Part shown: positions 1 to 7,380 of the stretch, one piece after another
Layout of the letters: each line of letters starts with the position of its first letter
How positions within the stretch are numbered: position 1 is the stretch's first letter
Source of the DNA: Candidatus Peregrinibacteria bacterium
Lineage (GTDB): Bacteria > Patescibacteriota > Gracilibacteria > UBA1369
Direction: 5' to 3'
NCBI GenBank assembly: GCA_020849575.1
Contig: JADLFY010000003.1
Span: 1-15,743, forward strand
Length of the DNA: 15,743 bases
Program-made: the position numbers and the translations under genes
Notes under the pieces: model-generated
Told to the model about the DNA's origin: nothing
The model's database searches: none
What the model saw: the letters and a program-made list of their open reading frames with translations, nothing else

Positions 1-201
1 GACAAATTACTTGAGCGCATCCGCGAACACAAATTACCTGAAGACGCTTTCCAATGGTATCTCGATCTGCGTAAATTCGGATCAGTCCCTCATTCCGGTT
101 TTGGCTATGGACTAGAACGTTTAGTTACCTGGATTTGTGGACTGGAACATGTCCGCGAATCTATCCCATTCTGCCGCACTCCTTACCGTCTGACCCCGTA
201 A
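1..201 (+). CDS. asnS: Asparaginyl-tRNA synthetase, C-terminal end (5' truncated)
   Basis: The reading frame is open from base 1 and ends at TAA 199-201, leaving the last 66 residues. They carry class II synthetase motif 3 ([14 protein letters not shown], with the ATP-binding arginine) and end in the typical RTPYRLTP tail. Within the subclass IIb family (Asp, Asn, Lys), the stretch [11 protein letters not shown] and the tail IPFCRTP fit AsnRS better than AspRS, whose tail usually has a different form. The enzyme would charge tRNA-Asn with asparagine in the cytoplasm. The anticodon-binding domain and motifs 1 and 2 lie upstream of the window. smpB follows after 40 bases with no visible terminator, so the two are probably co-transcribed. 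The alternative is an AspRS of archaeal type, which I consider less likely. Confidence 0.82.
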   Translation, partial: DKLLERIREHKLPEDAFQWYLDLRKFGSVPHSGFGYGLERLVTWICGLEHVRESIPFCRTPYRLTP

Positions 202-241
202 TATTGGCAATCGTAATACCAGTAATATCGTCCCTCATTAT

Positions 242-718
242 ATGGCCACCCCGCACAAAAAAACTGACTTCGATTCCCGTTTGGCTTCCAACCGCAAAGC
301 TTTTCATCAATACGAAATTATCGAAAAAATGGAGGCCGGAATCATACTCACTGGTGCAGAAGTAAAATCCGCCCGTGCCAAACAAATCAACTTAAAACCT
401 GCCTATGTCAGCATCCAAAATGGCGAGGCTTTTCTAAAAAAATGCCATATTTCCGCCTACAACAAAGCCACCAGCGACACTCCCCATGAAGCCGAACGCG
501 ATCGTAAATTGCTTTTAAACAAAATACAAATTGCCCATTTGGACAGCCAGCTTTCCGAACATGGTCTGACTGTCATCCCTCTCAATGCCTACCTGAAAAA
601 AGGCAAAATCAAAATTGAAATCGGCTTGGGTCGTGGCAAAAAACTCCATGACAAACGCCAGGATCTCAAACGCAAAGCCCAAACCCGGGAAATTTCCAGA
701 CATTTCCGCCAAGGATAA
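242..718 (+). CDS. smpB: SsrA-binding protein SmpB
   Basis: This 158-residue protein has the normal SmpB length. It binds the tRNA-like part of tmRNA and brings it to stalled ribosomes for trans-translation. Recognisable family features are the N-terminal FDSRLASNRKAFHQYEI segment, the GAEVKSARAKQINLKPAYV core strand, the HISAYNKA turn, the LNAYLKKGKIKIEIGL segment, and a basic C-terminal tail DKRQDLKRKAQTREISRHF. That tail becomes helical in the mRNA channel in studied SmpBs. ATG 242 starts directly at the usual family N-terminus. No Shine-Dalgarno sequence precedes it (TCCCTCATTAT before ATG). It sits 40 bases behind asnS, probably in the same transcript. The tmRNA gene itself is not in the window. 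Confidence 0.96.
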   Translation: MATPHKKTDFDSRLASNRKAFHQYEIIEKMEAGIILTGAEVKSARAKQINLKPAYVSIQNGEAFLKKCHISAYNKATSDTPHEAERDRKLLLNKIQIAHLDSQLSEHGLTVIPLNAYLKKGKIKIEIGLGRGKKLHDKRQDLKRKAQTREISRHFRQG

Positions 719-746
719 ATAGCAGCCAGCCGTCAACCTGAATTGA

Positions 747-775
747 TTCACATCATTCTCTGGTCATGCTAAATT
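747..775 (+). promoter_or_regulatory. Sigma-70-type promoter for the lipoprotein-manB pair
   Basis: The -35 box TTCACA (747-752, five of six consensus bases) and the -10 box TAAATT (770-775) are separated by 17 bases. The -10 is extended by TGC directly upstream. Transcription would start near 782, giving a leader of about 20 bases before ATG 802. The call is from sequence only. Confidence 0.5.
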
Positions 776-801
776 TGTCCCTGTTTTAACTTTACGTATT
801 T

Positions 802-1323
802 ATGAAAAAACTATCAGCTCTGACCATCTCTTTACTTTTTCTGACCGCCTGCTCAGGCACAACCGCTTCAGAAAAACCAACTGTCACCATGTCCAATGAT
901 GATTCGGTGACCAGTTTCAAAATGTTTCTCATCACACCAGAAAAAGCCAGCCGTAACGGCGAAATTATCGGCTGTGGAGACGGCATGATCAGCACCGATG
1001 TCTTTAGCGAAGAAAAACCAACCACCGTCACCGACAAATTAACTGCCGCCTACAATCAATTGTTGAACTTCAAAACCACTCCTACACCAGACCCCGAAAT
1101 GCTCAACGCTCTGGCTAACTCCAACCTGAAATTGGATTCCGTAACTATCAAGGACACCACTGCCACCATCAAAATAAGTGGTGAATTATCTCTGGGTGGA
1201 GAATGTGATAATCCAAGAGTAGAAGCCCAGCTCTATACCACTGGCCTGCAATTCCATGAAATCAGCGATCTGGAAATTTTCATTAATGACAAACCGCTCA
1301 AAGACGTACTCAGTCTCAAATAA
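802..1323 (+). CDS. GerMN-like domain lipoprotein
   Basis: The 173-residue protein begins with a lipoprotein signal peptide: basic MKK, a hydrophobic core, and lipobox LTAC with the lipidated cysteine at residue 17. After a short Ser/Thr-rich linker, residues about 35-170 resemble the GerMN (sporulation/germination M-like) fold. The signs are an early KMFLITPEK strand, a helix TDKLTAAYNQLL, a pair of strands DSVTIKDTTATIKISGEL followed by a conserved Gly-Gly-Cys region, and a final helix and strand ending IFINDKPL. In known families this module is extracytoplasmic and often envelope-associated, but its ligand is generally unknown. Two cysteines (in GCGDG and GGECD) could form a disulfide. The start follows a short leader without a Shine-Dalgarno sequence. 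manB begins 18 bases after the stop, so the pair is likely one operon. Confidence 0.75.
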   Translation: MKKLSALTISLLFLTACSGTTASEKPTVTMSNDDSVTSFKMFLITPEKASRNGEIIGCGDGMISTDVFSEEKPTTVTDKLTAAYNQLLNFKTTPTPDPEMLNALANSNLKLDSVTIKDTTATIKISGELSLGGECDNPRVEAQLYTTGLQFHEISDLEIFINDKPLKDVLSLK

Positions 1324-1341
1324 TTTTTTCAAAGCAATTTA

Positions 1342-2811
1342 ATGGTCAAAGTAAATCCTTCCGTTTTTCGTGCCTACGATATTCGTGGCACCGCCGACCC
1401 GACTGATCAAAAACCACAACCCGACCTCACTCCCGAAACCGTCAAATTAATTGCCAAAGGCACAGCCACTTACCTTGCGCGCACCTACGGCGCGCGCAAT
1501 ATCCTGGTCGGCCGCGACAATCGTCTGCACTCCGAAAAACTGCAAAAAGCTTTCATCGAAGGTCTGCTCGAATCCGGTTTTGACGTTATCGACGGAGGTT
1601 TGACCACCAGCCCGATGATTTATTTTGCCTCCTGTCACTACTCCCCCGACAGTGCCGTCAATATCACCGCCAGCCATAATCCCAAACAGGACAACGGTAT
1701 CAAAATTGTTCAGCATCATGCCCATTCCGTAGCCGATCAGGAACTCCAGGAAATCCGCAAATTGGTAGAAGCCGAAGATTTTCTCCAACCCGAAAAACCC
1801 GGCCAGCTTTCCACCAACACCCAAATCGCTGCCGATTATCTAAATAAAATCGTCAGCACCACCACCCTCAACCGTCCACTCAAAATCGTCCTGGACGCCG
1901 GCAACGGAGTTGCCGGCCCTTATGCCCCGGCCATTTTCCGCGCCCTCAAAACCAAAGACGGTCAATCCGCCTGTGAAGTAATCGAATTATTCTGTGAACC
2001 CGATGGCAATTTCCCCAATCACGAAGCCAATCCAGAACATGCCAAAAACATGGTTGATCTGGGCAAAAAAGTTGTGGAAGTGGGAGCTGATCTCGGTATC
2101 GGTTTCGATGGTGATGCCGACCGCGTGGGTTTGGTGGATGAAAAAGGTAAACACTACACAGCTGAGTTCCCCATTATGTTAATTGCCCGCCATCTGCTTC
2201 AAACTCATCCGGAAGAAAAAATCATTCACGATGTCAAAGTCAATCAGGCTTTGATTGATGATATTAAAGCCCATCATGGTAAGCCAATCATGTCCCGCGT
2301 GGGACACAGCTATATTGAACGTCGCCTCCACGATGAAGGTGCTACTCTGGCTGGAGAAAAAAGCGGCCACCTTTTCTTTGGCGAAAAATTTTTCAATTAT
2401 TACGGTTTTGATGACGGCATTTTTGCCGGAGTAAAAATAGTTGAAGCACTAAGTCATTATGATCAGCCTTTCTCCCAAATTTTCGCTGATATTCCAGTTC
2501 GTCCAGCTATCCCTGAACTGAAAATCCCCTGTCCTGATGAACGCAAACACGAAGTCATCACCACAGTCACCAAATATTTCCAACATCTCTATGATATAGC
2601 TCCGGAAAATCAAATGCCTTTTGTCGACTGCATTACTCTCGATGGCGTTCGCCTCCAATTCTCCGACGGTGCCTGGATTCTCGCCCGCTATTCCAATACC
2701 AGTCCTTATCTCACCATTCACGCCGAAGCCCCCACTGAAACCCGCCTCAACGAAATAAAAGAGCTGGTCTTCGACCAGCTCCGTCCCTTCCCTGAAGTAA
2801 AACTTCCTTAA
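1342..2811 (+). CDS. manB: Phosphomannomutase/phosphoglucomutase (alpha-D-phosphohexomutase)
   Basis: This 489-residue enzyme interconverts hexose 6-phosphate and hexose 1-phosphate in the cytoplasm, feeding GDP-mannose or UDP-glucose type precursors for envelope glycans. All four superfamily signatures are present: catalytic phosphoserine loop TASHNP at residues 109-114 (Ser111), metal-binding DGDADR at 256-261, sugar-specificity loop GEKSGH at 338-343, and the C-terminal phosphate-binding loop RYSNTSP at 449-455. The last resembles the RxSNTTP form of dual-specificity PMM/PGM enzymes such as AlgC, so activity on both mannose and glucose phosphates is plausible. Length and domain order are normal. 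The start at 1342 puts YDIRG close to the N-terminus, as expected. The stop (2809-2811) lies one base from the stop of the convergent gene. Codons 474-480 also form the hairpin of the opposite-strand terminator. Confidence 0.93.
   Translation: MVKVNPSVFRAYDIRGTADPTDQKPQPDLTPETVKLIAKGTATYLARTYGARNILVGRDNRLHSEKLQKAFIEGLLESGFDVIDGGLTTSPMIYFASCHYSPDSAVNITASHNPKQDNGIKIVQHHAHSVADQELQEIRKLVEAEDFLQPEKPGQLSTNTQIAADYLNKIVSTTTLNRPLKIVLDAGNGVAGPYAPAIFRALKTKDGQSACEVIELFCEPDGNFPNHEANPEHAKNMVDLGKKVVEVGADLGIGFDGDADRVGLVDEKGKHYTAEFPIMLIARHLLQTHPEEKIIHDVKVNQALIDDIKAHHGKPIMSRVGHSYIERRLHDEGATLAGEKSGHLFFGEKFFNYYGFDDGIFAGVKIVEALSHYDQPFSQIFADIPVRPAIPELKIPCPDERKHEVITTVTKYFQHLYDIAPENQMPFVDCITLDGVRLQFSDGAWILARYSNTSPYLTIHAEAPTETRLNEIKELVFDQLRPFPEVKLP
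2751..2781 (-). terminator. Intrinsic terminator of the minus-strand operon, inside manB
   Basis: Bases 2761-2781 form a perfect inverted repeat: GAGCTGGTC and GACCAGCTC, nine base pairs with a three-base loop. Read on the minus strand, the stem is followed directly by TTTTATTT (complement of 2753-2760), a good uridine tract. On the plus strand the stem is followed by CGTCCCTTCC, so it should not terminate manB transcription. It lies about 30 bases past the stop codon of the minus-strand gene at 2813-3451. Confidence 0.85.
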
Positions 2812-2812
2812 A

Positions 2813-3451
2813 TTAAGCCTGACCCTTAAATATTCGGAGCGGATCAGATTTTCTGCTGTCATATACCAAAGCGTATTTGACACCACCACTCGCACTTGAT
2901 TCCCAATATTGACCATCTTTATTTGGCAAAGGATCAGCAGCCTTCTTGACTTCTGCCACCATTTTATCGGTTTTAGGCAATTCTGTAGGTTTACCTTTGC
3001 TATAAATTTCACTAAGTAATGAATCAACCGGATCAGCCAGTTTTTCCTTGAACAATCTTTCAGCTGGCTTATGCAACCCATCATAAACCAAAACATATTG
3101 TGGTGGTTTATTACCTTCTGACCAGGTGATAGTATCGCGATGCATCATCTGGGCACCACCTCTTCCTTCTTTCTCATTTTTAGCCACAAATTCCGCCTTC
3201 ATTTTGTCTACTATAGCTTTATTTTCACCGGTAGGACTAACTTCCGGATAGCCTTTGGACCATTTGGCAATTTCATCTTTGCTAATAGGATCTTTTGTCT
3301 GTTCTACTTTGGGCTTATTTTTGTCATCCAATTCATCAGGACCTGGCTGGAAAAATTCAGCCATTTTGGCTTTCGCAGCATCAGGGCCTTTTTGTTCACC
3401 TTCTGGTGAAGCTTCATTGGGCGCAAAATATATCATTCTCTTATTAAACAT
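2813..3451 (-). CDS. Uncharacterised protein with a duplicated C-terminal module
   Basis: I do not recognise this 212-residue protein. It is soluble, charged and lacks a signal peptide or membrane segment. Residues 1-60 are Pro/Lys/Glu-rich and look disordered. From about residue 78 on, a unit occurs twice. Each copy has a lysine-rich helix, then a tryptophan-containing strand (TITWSE; QYWESS), then a closely matching end: QYVLVYDGLHKPAERLFK at 118-135 and KYALVYDSRKSDPLRIFK at 192-209. I chose ATG at 3451. A longer frame to 3505 would overlap the upstream gene by 44 bases and add a Lys/Asn-rich extension of unlikely composition. A still shorter start at 3436 (MIYFAPNEAS) is possible. It is the last gene of the three-gene operon, 10 bases behind its neighbour, and is followed by the terminator inside manB. 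Confidence 0.75.
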   Translation of the reverse strand: MFNKRMIYFAPNEASPEGEQKGPDAAKAKMAEFFQPGPDELDDKNKPKVEQTKDPISKDEIAKWSKGYPEVSPTGENKAIVDKMKAEFVAKNEKEGRGGAQMMHRDTITWSEGNKPPQYVLVYDGLHKPAERLFKEKLADPVDSLLSEIYSKGKPTELPKTDKMVAEVKKAADPLPNKDGQYWESSASGGVKYALVYDSRKSDPLRIFKGQA

Positions 3452-3461
3452 TTGTTTGTAG

Positions 3462-3773
3462 TTAATTTTTAAATAATTCTTCAAGTAATTTTTCCGCTTT
3501 ACCAATGTCCATTTCTCTTTCCTCGGCTTCCTGCATCCGTGCCACTTTCAGCTGATCTCTCTTGGCCTGTAAAGCTTTTTCATGTTCCTCAGCTGCCAGT
3601 TTCAGAGCCACTTCCTTTTGGTCAATCCTTTTGATGGCCGCTTCTACTTCTTCATCGCTTCGGTCTCGATAAGCCTGGCAGGCTGCCCAGATATCTTCTT
3701 CCTTCATTCCGGCAAATGAGCTGGATATTTTCGCTGCTTCCAATAACTTTTTTAATACCTGCTCAGAAGCCAT
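3462..3773 (-). CDS. Small coiled-coil protein of unknown function
   Basis: This 103-residue protein is very rich in Glu, Lys, Ala and Leu and has no signal peptide or membrane helix. Residues about 35-98 have a continuous helical, heptad-like pattern (for example AAIKRIDQKEVALKLAAEE and KAEKLLEELFKN), predicting a long coiled coil. The N-terminal part (LKKLLEAAKISSSFAGM, then EEDIWAACQAYRDRS) looks like a short helical bundle. It begins two bases after the stop codon of the large secreted protein, so translation is probably coupled, and ends 10 bases before the next gene. Its place in the operon suggests a role with the surface protein, but the sequence shows no export signal and I cannot assign a function. 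Confidence 0.8.
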   Translation of the reverse strand: MASEQVLKKLLEAAKISSSFAGMKEEDIWAACQAYRDRSDEEVEAAIKRIDQKEVALKLAAEEHEKALQAKRDQLKVARMQEAEEREMDIGKAEKLLEELFKN

Positions 3774-3775
3774 AA

Positions 3776-6718
3776 TTATTCAATTGAAGGATTAATTGAT
3801 AATTCCACTTCAAAGCCTGGCAGATCATTGGCAATTGGCTTATAGAAGAAATTCACCGGATATTCATTAGCCAGACTTGCTGCAACTCCCTTGCTGGTAT
3901 AGTACTTGGATTTAGTTCCTGAACCACCACCAGCAACCAAATCACCATTTGGTGTTGAACCGTCATACAAAGCAGTTGCATCAATGTCATAACCAGTAGC
4001 TTCCGGATTACAACCCAGTGCTGGATCCACACCACCAGCTTTCAAAGCCTGATCGCGAGGAGCATTCACCACCGCCCCGGTTCCTTCTGAACCAGTACAA
4101 ATTTCCAGACCTGGACCGTAGTAACGCAGATAGTTCAGATCAACTACACGTGCTCTGCATATATTAGCCAACGCACCTGCTGGTCTATAGGTAGTACAGA
4201 TATTGCTTCCGCCAATCGTAGCTCCACTTTCATCAGAGGCTGGATTTCTGGAGGCATTACCTACACCATTCATCGAAGCGATTGTACCTTCAATCACCAA
4301 TTGATTTGTATAAAGGCCCTGTCTGCCATAATCATCAGCAGTATCACCGACATAGAAACCATTGGCATCATAGAAATTACCTCCTGTAGCATTGTAACTC
4401 TGCATTACTCTATCCAGATAAATATTTACATTGGATAACCAGGTAACATCTTTTTCCAAATAGAGGAATCCTTGATCCTGTCTATCCCCTTCCAGATTTC
4501 TAAGTGCAATCAAACCAACCTGACTGCCATTGGAAGCAATAACATTTGATCTGACAAAGATATTACCGTTTTCCACAATGAAAGTTTTCTTGGTACCATC
4601 AGCCAGATTACAATCCGCACCACAGTTGATTTCCAGATTTGATCCTTTGACATAATAAACTTTGCCCGGCAGCAATTCGTTGAGACCGGAGGCAGCCGGA
4701 GCAGACAGATTATTAATAACTACTCTTGAACTGGTTGGAGTAGCATCACCACTTCCGGTAATTGATGTACCACGAAGGAATTTGGAAACATTTCTCAGTA
4801 TCTGTTCACGTTTCAAATTGCTGGCAATATTACCCAGACTTCTCAATGAAACATCAGCAGCTTTCTGGGCAAAATCCGTAATAAATACATTACCCTGAAC
4901 TTTGGCTACGGGATTAATCAACAGACCAGCTTTAATTCTCGGCAATTTATTGGAGAAATATCTGATAGTCTGACCAGGCAATGCCGCCAATTGATAACTC
5001 ACTTTAGTATAGAGATATGGACCAGCTGTAGCAGAGACAGCCGCACCCGGAGTATCAGCATAAAGCTGAGCCGACAAATTATAGATTGTATCCCAGGCAC
5101 TTGGACCAGCAGCATCAGTATAAGCAGATGCTTCATCTGAAGGGTAAACTGGTACAAATTTCATTCGATATGCACCACCATCCTGTAAACCAACATAACC
5201 ATGTACATCCAGAGTTCCACTGAGCAGTACGCCCTTCAACCAGCTGGCCATCCATTCAAATCTGACTTCAGCATCAGGAGAACCGACATTAATAAATTTC
5301 AACACTTTACCGCCAATCAGATCAACATAATTAAGTGTTCCGAAATCATAAACCGGCTTGAAACTTAAAGTAGATCCACTGGCCGCCATATAATTTCTCA
5401 AATCACAATTTGATCCATTGATAGTACCATAAATACATGTACCCGGAGTTACACCGTCAGTACTGTATTTGAACATCAGCAATTTGATTTCTTTCAGTCT
5501 GAGCAGATTTTGAGAAGTCTTGGTACCATCATATCCACCAAGACCATCACTATAATAGAACTTTTCATTTTGCATATCTGCACTGGCATTTGCATCAGAA
5601 GTCGGTGCAAATGAAGCCAGATTGGCTCTCCACTCAGTATCAAAAGCAATATAACTGAAATCACCACCCATACCACTTAAAGGTTTTCTGGTAGCTCCAC
5701 TATTATTGGAATTGAATTTTGGTGAAGACTGAGTTTGGCTGGCTGCAGTTGTCTGATCATAATCAACATCATCTTCCCAGGTCAAAGCGATACGTCCACA
5801 ATAAGTATATCCTCCTGAACCGGTTGTATACATGCTGACACTGTCACTCGCACAATCTCTCAGTTTGAGATTATCTATTTTCACACCGGCATCGACGAAA
5901 CCAACATCCAGATTGTAGGCGTCAGCACCAGCTGAACCACCTGTGGCATAAGGTATCAAGGCTTTATCAGTAAGTTGTGTACAGGTACTATCCAGATCAC
6001 AACTACATTTTGGTGCGCCCACCGCATATGGCCCAGGAAGCAAATCAGCTTGAGAACAAATATTTACATAATTCAAAGCAGCACCAGGAATTGGTGGATC
6101 ACTGTCAAACCAGTAGAAACGTACACCGGCAAAATCCAGCCATCCGACTGAATCGGCCCAGGCATGTCTGATCACAGCCGGGAAAGACGGATCCACATAA
6201 CCACGATTTACACCACTCGAAGTAGGTCGCAATTCATGATAAGCACTGTCAAAAGAAATCCAGCCGATATTATCACCCCAGGCATAACCATTCATGGTTA
6301 CATTGGCAAAATCAGGAGCAGTACCACCAGTAGCATTAAAATTCACTGAATAAGCCACTGAACCACAGGCATAACCGAGATTCAAAGCACCACCACCGCC
6401 TGGACAATACAAACTCACCCAGCCCAGATTGGTATTCCATACCCATCCTTCCAGTCTTACCGGTACAGCACCAGGAGCAGAAGAACTCATACGTACACAG
6501 GCTTGAGCCGCAGCATTTACGCCTGGATCATCAAAATTCATCACTCCGCCATTATTGACACCGCTGACCAGTACTGCTGTCGTACTGCCAGTCACGTCAT
6601 AGCAGGGAGGATTTTCATATTCATGCGCACCTGCCGCAAAAGTCAGGCTGGCACCTGTCAAAACTCCAGTCACCAAAACGGTGAACAGAGTTATTAATTT
6701 GGCTAAATTATTTTTCAT
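3776..6718 (-). CDS. Large secreted surface protein with GW-type repeats
   Basis: This 980-residue protein starts with a Sec signal peptide (MKNNLAKLITLFTVLVTGVL, cleavage probably near the Ala-Ala-Gly at 28-30). Residues 91-196 hold three spaced copies of an aromatic repeat: GWVWNTNLGWVSL, GYAWGDNIGWISF and HAWADSVGWLDF. Similar W-x-x-N-x-GW repeats are familiar from surface proteins of candidate-phyla bacteria, usually without known function. The following region is rich in Cys, Gly, Asn and Asp, with likely disulfides (for example CSCDLDSTC). From about residue 660 on the sequence is strand-rich (VYYVKGSNLEINC, FIVENGNIFVRSNV, LVIEGTIASMNGVG), suggesting a beta-solenoid or adhesin-like fold. 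No LPXTG motif, C-terminal membrane helix or lipobox is visible, so anchoring is unclear. It is first in an operon with two small cytosolic-looking proteins and has its own promoter. The start ATG has no Shine-Dalgarno sequence. Confidence 0.85.
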   Translation of the reverse strand: MKNNLAKLITLFTVLVTGVLTGASLTFAAGAHEYENPPCYDVTGSTTAVLVSGVNNGGVMNFDDPGVNAAAQACVRMSSSAPGAVPVRLEGWVWNTNLGWVSLYCPGGGGALNLGYACGSVAYSVNFNATGGTAPDFANVTMNGYAWGDNIGWISFDSAYHELRPTSSGVNRGYVDPSFPAVIRHAWADSVGWLDFAGVRFYWFDSDPPIPGAALNYVNICSQADLLPGPYAVGAPKCSCDLDSTCTQLTDKALIPYATGGSAGADAYNLDVGFVDAGVKIDNLKLRDCASDSVSMYTTGSGGYTYCGRIALTWEDDVDYDQTTAASQTQSSPKFNSNNSGATRKPLSGMGGDFSYIAFDTEWRANLASFAPTSDANASADMQNEKFYYSDGLGGYDGTKTSQNLLRLKEIKLLMFKYSTDGVTPGTCIYGTINGSNCDLRNYMAASGSTLSFKPVYDFGTLNYVDLIGGKVLKFINVGSPDAEVRFEWMASWLKGVLLSGTLDVHGYVGLQDGGAYRMKFVPVYPSDEASAYTDAAGPSAWDTIYNLSAQLYADTPGAAVSATAGPYLYTKVSYQLAALPGQTIRYFSNKLPRIKAGLLINPVAKVQGNVFITDFAQKAADVSLRSLGNIASNLKREQILRNVSKFLRGTSITGSGDATPTSSRVVINNLSAPAASGLNELLPGKVYYVKGSNLEINCGADCNLADGTKKTFIVENGNIFVRSNVIASNGSQVGLIALRNLEGDRQDQGFLYLEKDVTWLSNVNIYLDRVMQSYNATGGNFYDANGFYVGDTADDYGRQGLYTNQLVIEGTIASMNGVGNASRNPASDESGATIGGSNICTTYRPAGALANICRARVVDLNYLRYYGPGLEICTGSEGTGAVVNAPRDQALKAGGVDPALGCNPEATGYDIDATALYDGSTPNGDLVAGGGSGTKSKYYTSKGVAASLANEYPVNFFYKPIANDLPGFEVELSINPSIE

Positions 6719-6748
6719 GTCTATTTAGGATATTTATTTTTTCATATT

Positions 6749-6777
6749 ATTTTACCACAAAATCACCACACTAACAA
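6749..6777 (-). promoter_or_regulatory. Promoter of the surface-protein operon
   Basis: On the minus strand, -35 TTGTTA (complement of 6772-6777) and -10 TAAAAT (complement of 6749-6754, five of six consensus bases) are separated by 17 bases. Transcription would start near 6742 and give a leader of about 24 AT-rich bases without a Shine-Dalgarno sequence before ATG 6718. Confidence 0.6.
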
Positions 6778-7028
6778 TACTGTAATATGATAAATTCCAG
6801 CTATTTCTCCCCTATTTGATAAGAAAAAACATCTTTTTACCCTCCAATTTCAATTTGACTGGAAAATTTTTTCGTAGTGAAACGCTACTTACCAGCGATT
6901 AACCGCAACACAAAGCCAAAAAATGGCAACTTAACTACAAACGATTGAAACAAGCCAAAAATCGCCTATCGTTTAATCGTGAGAATAGCTTGAAAAACAA
7001 TCTATACACCCCTTTAGTAAGTCATCTA
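6778..7028. other. Intergenic region between divergent surface-protein and HU genes, with short repeats
   Basis: No gene of convincing length is visible on either strand. The region is AT-rich and contains several short repeats: the inverted repeat AAACGAT (6939-6945) / ATCGTTT (6968-6974); the direct repeat AAGCCAAAAA at 6913-6922 and 6952-6961; a small hairpin GCCA-AAAAA-TGGC at 6915-6927; and GTAG/CTAC arms near 6874-6888. These may be regulator sites upstream of the HU promoter, but no known operator is recognised. No tRNA or other known RNA could be folded by eye. Confidence 0.4.
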
Positions 7029-7056
7029 TTGCCTTTTGGTCTTCGCCTTCTATAAT
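7029..7056 (+). promoter_or_regulatory. Strong promoter of the HU gene
   Basis: The perfect -10 box TATAAT (7051-7056) is preceded by TTGCCT (7029-7034) at 16 bases spacing. The start of transcription would be near 7063, giving a leader of about 26 bases. The perfect -10 box and the distinct codon choice of the gene both agree with high expression. Confidence 0.7.
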
Positions 7057-7088
7057 CGTTTCAGTCTAATTCTTAACTCAATAAGACC

Positions 7089-7364
7089 ATGACAAAACAA
7101 GATCTCGTTAACAACGCTGCTGGTGCAGCTGGTGTTACAAAAAAGGACGCTGCTGCTGTCCTTGACGCTCTTTTGGATAGCGTTACAAAATCACTCAAAA
7201 AGGGTGAATCAGTAACTATTACTGGTTTTGGTACATTCCGTGTATCAAAGAGAGCTGCTAGAACTGGTGTTAATCCACGCAACCCAGGTGAAAAGATCAA
7301 GATCCCTGCAATGAAGCTTCCTGCTTTCAAAGCTGGTAAATCTCTCAAGGACGCTGTTAGATAA
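7089..7364 (+). CDS. hup: DNA-binding protein HU
   Basis: This 91-residue protein has normal HU length and organisation. It is a dimeric nucleoid protein that bends DNA without strong sequence specificity. Residues 1-40 form the helical dimerisation part (TKQDLVNNAAGAAGVTKKD and onward). GFGTFRVSKRAARTG at 46-60 is the family core. The flexible DNA-binding arm contains the NPRNPGEKIKIPA segment, with the intercalating proline of the RNP motif at residue 66. The C-terminal helix PAFKAGKSLKDAVR is typical. It is a single-gene unit with its own promoter (7029-7056) and terminator (7381-7414). Codon use differs from its neighbours: GCT, GGT, GTT and AGA dominate where surrounding genes prefer C-ending codons, consistent with a very highly expressed gene. 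No Shine-Dalgarno sequence precedes ATG (AATAAGACC). Confidence 0.97.
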   Translation: MTKQDLVNNAAGAAGVTKKDAAAVLDALLDSVTKSLKKGESVTITGFGTFRVSKRAARTGVNPRNPGEKIKIPAMKLPAFKAGKSLKDAVR

Positions 7365-7380
7365 TTTCTAACTTCACTTG

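Noticed and set aside
1897-1917. Perfect 9-bp hairpin (GCCGGCAAC and GTTGCCGGC) inside manB
   Set aside because: No U tract follows on either strand, and the palindrome arises from codons of the conserved AGNGVAG segment of this enzyme family.
2449-3096. Open frame of 215 codons on the minus strand across the manB end
   Set aside because: It overlaps both manB and the 212-residue operon gene in another frame and shows no family features.
3452-3505. N-terminal extension of the 212-residue protein
   Set aside because: It overlaps the upstream gene and is Lys/Asn/Tyr-rich like a translated AT-rich spacer. ATG 3451 fits the operon spacing better.
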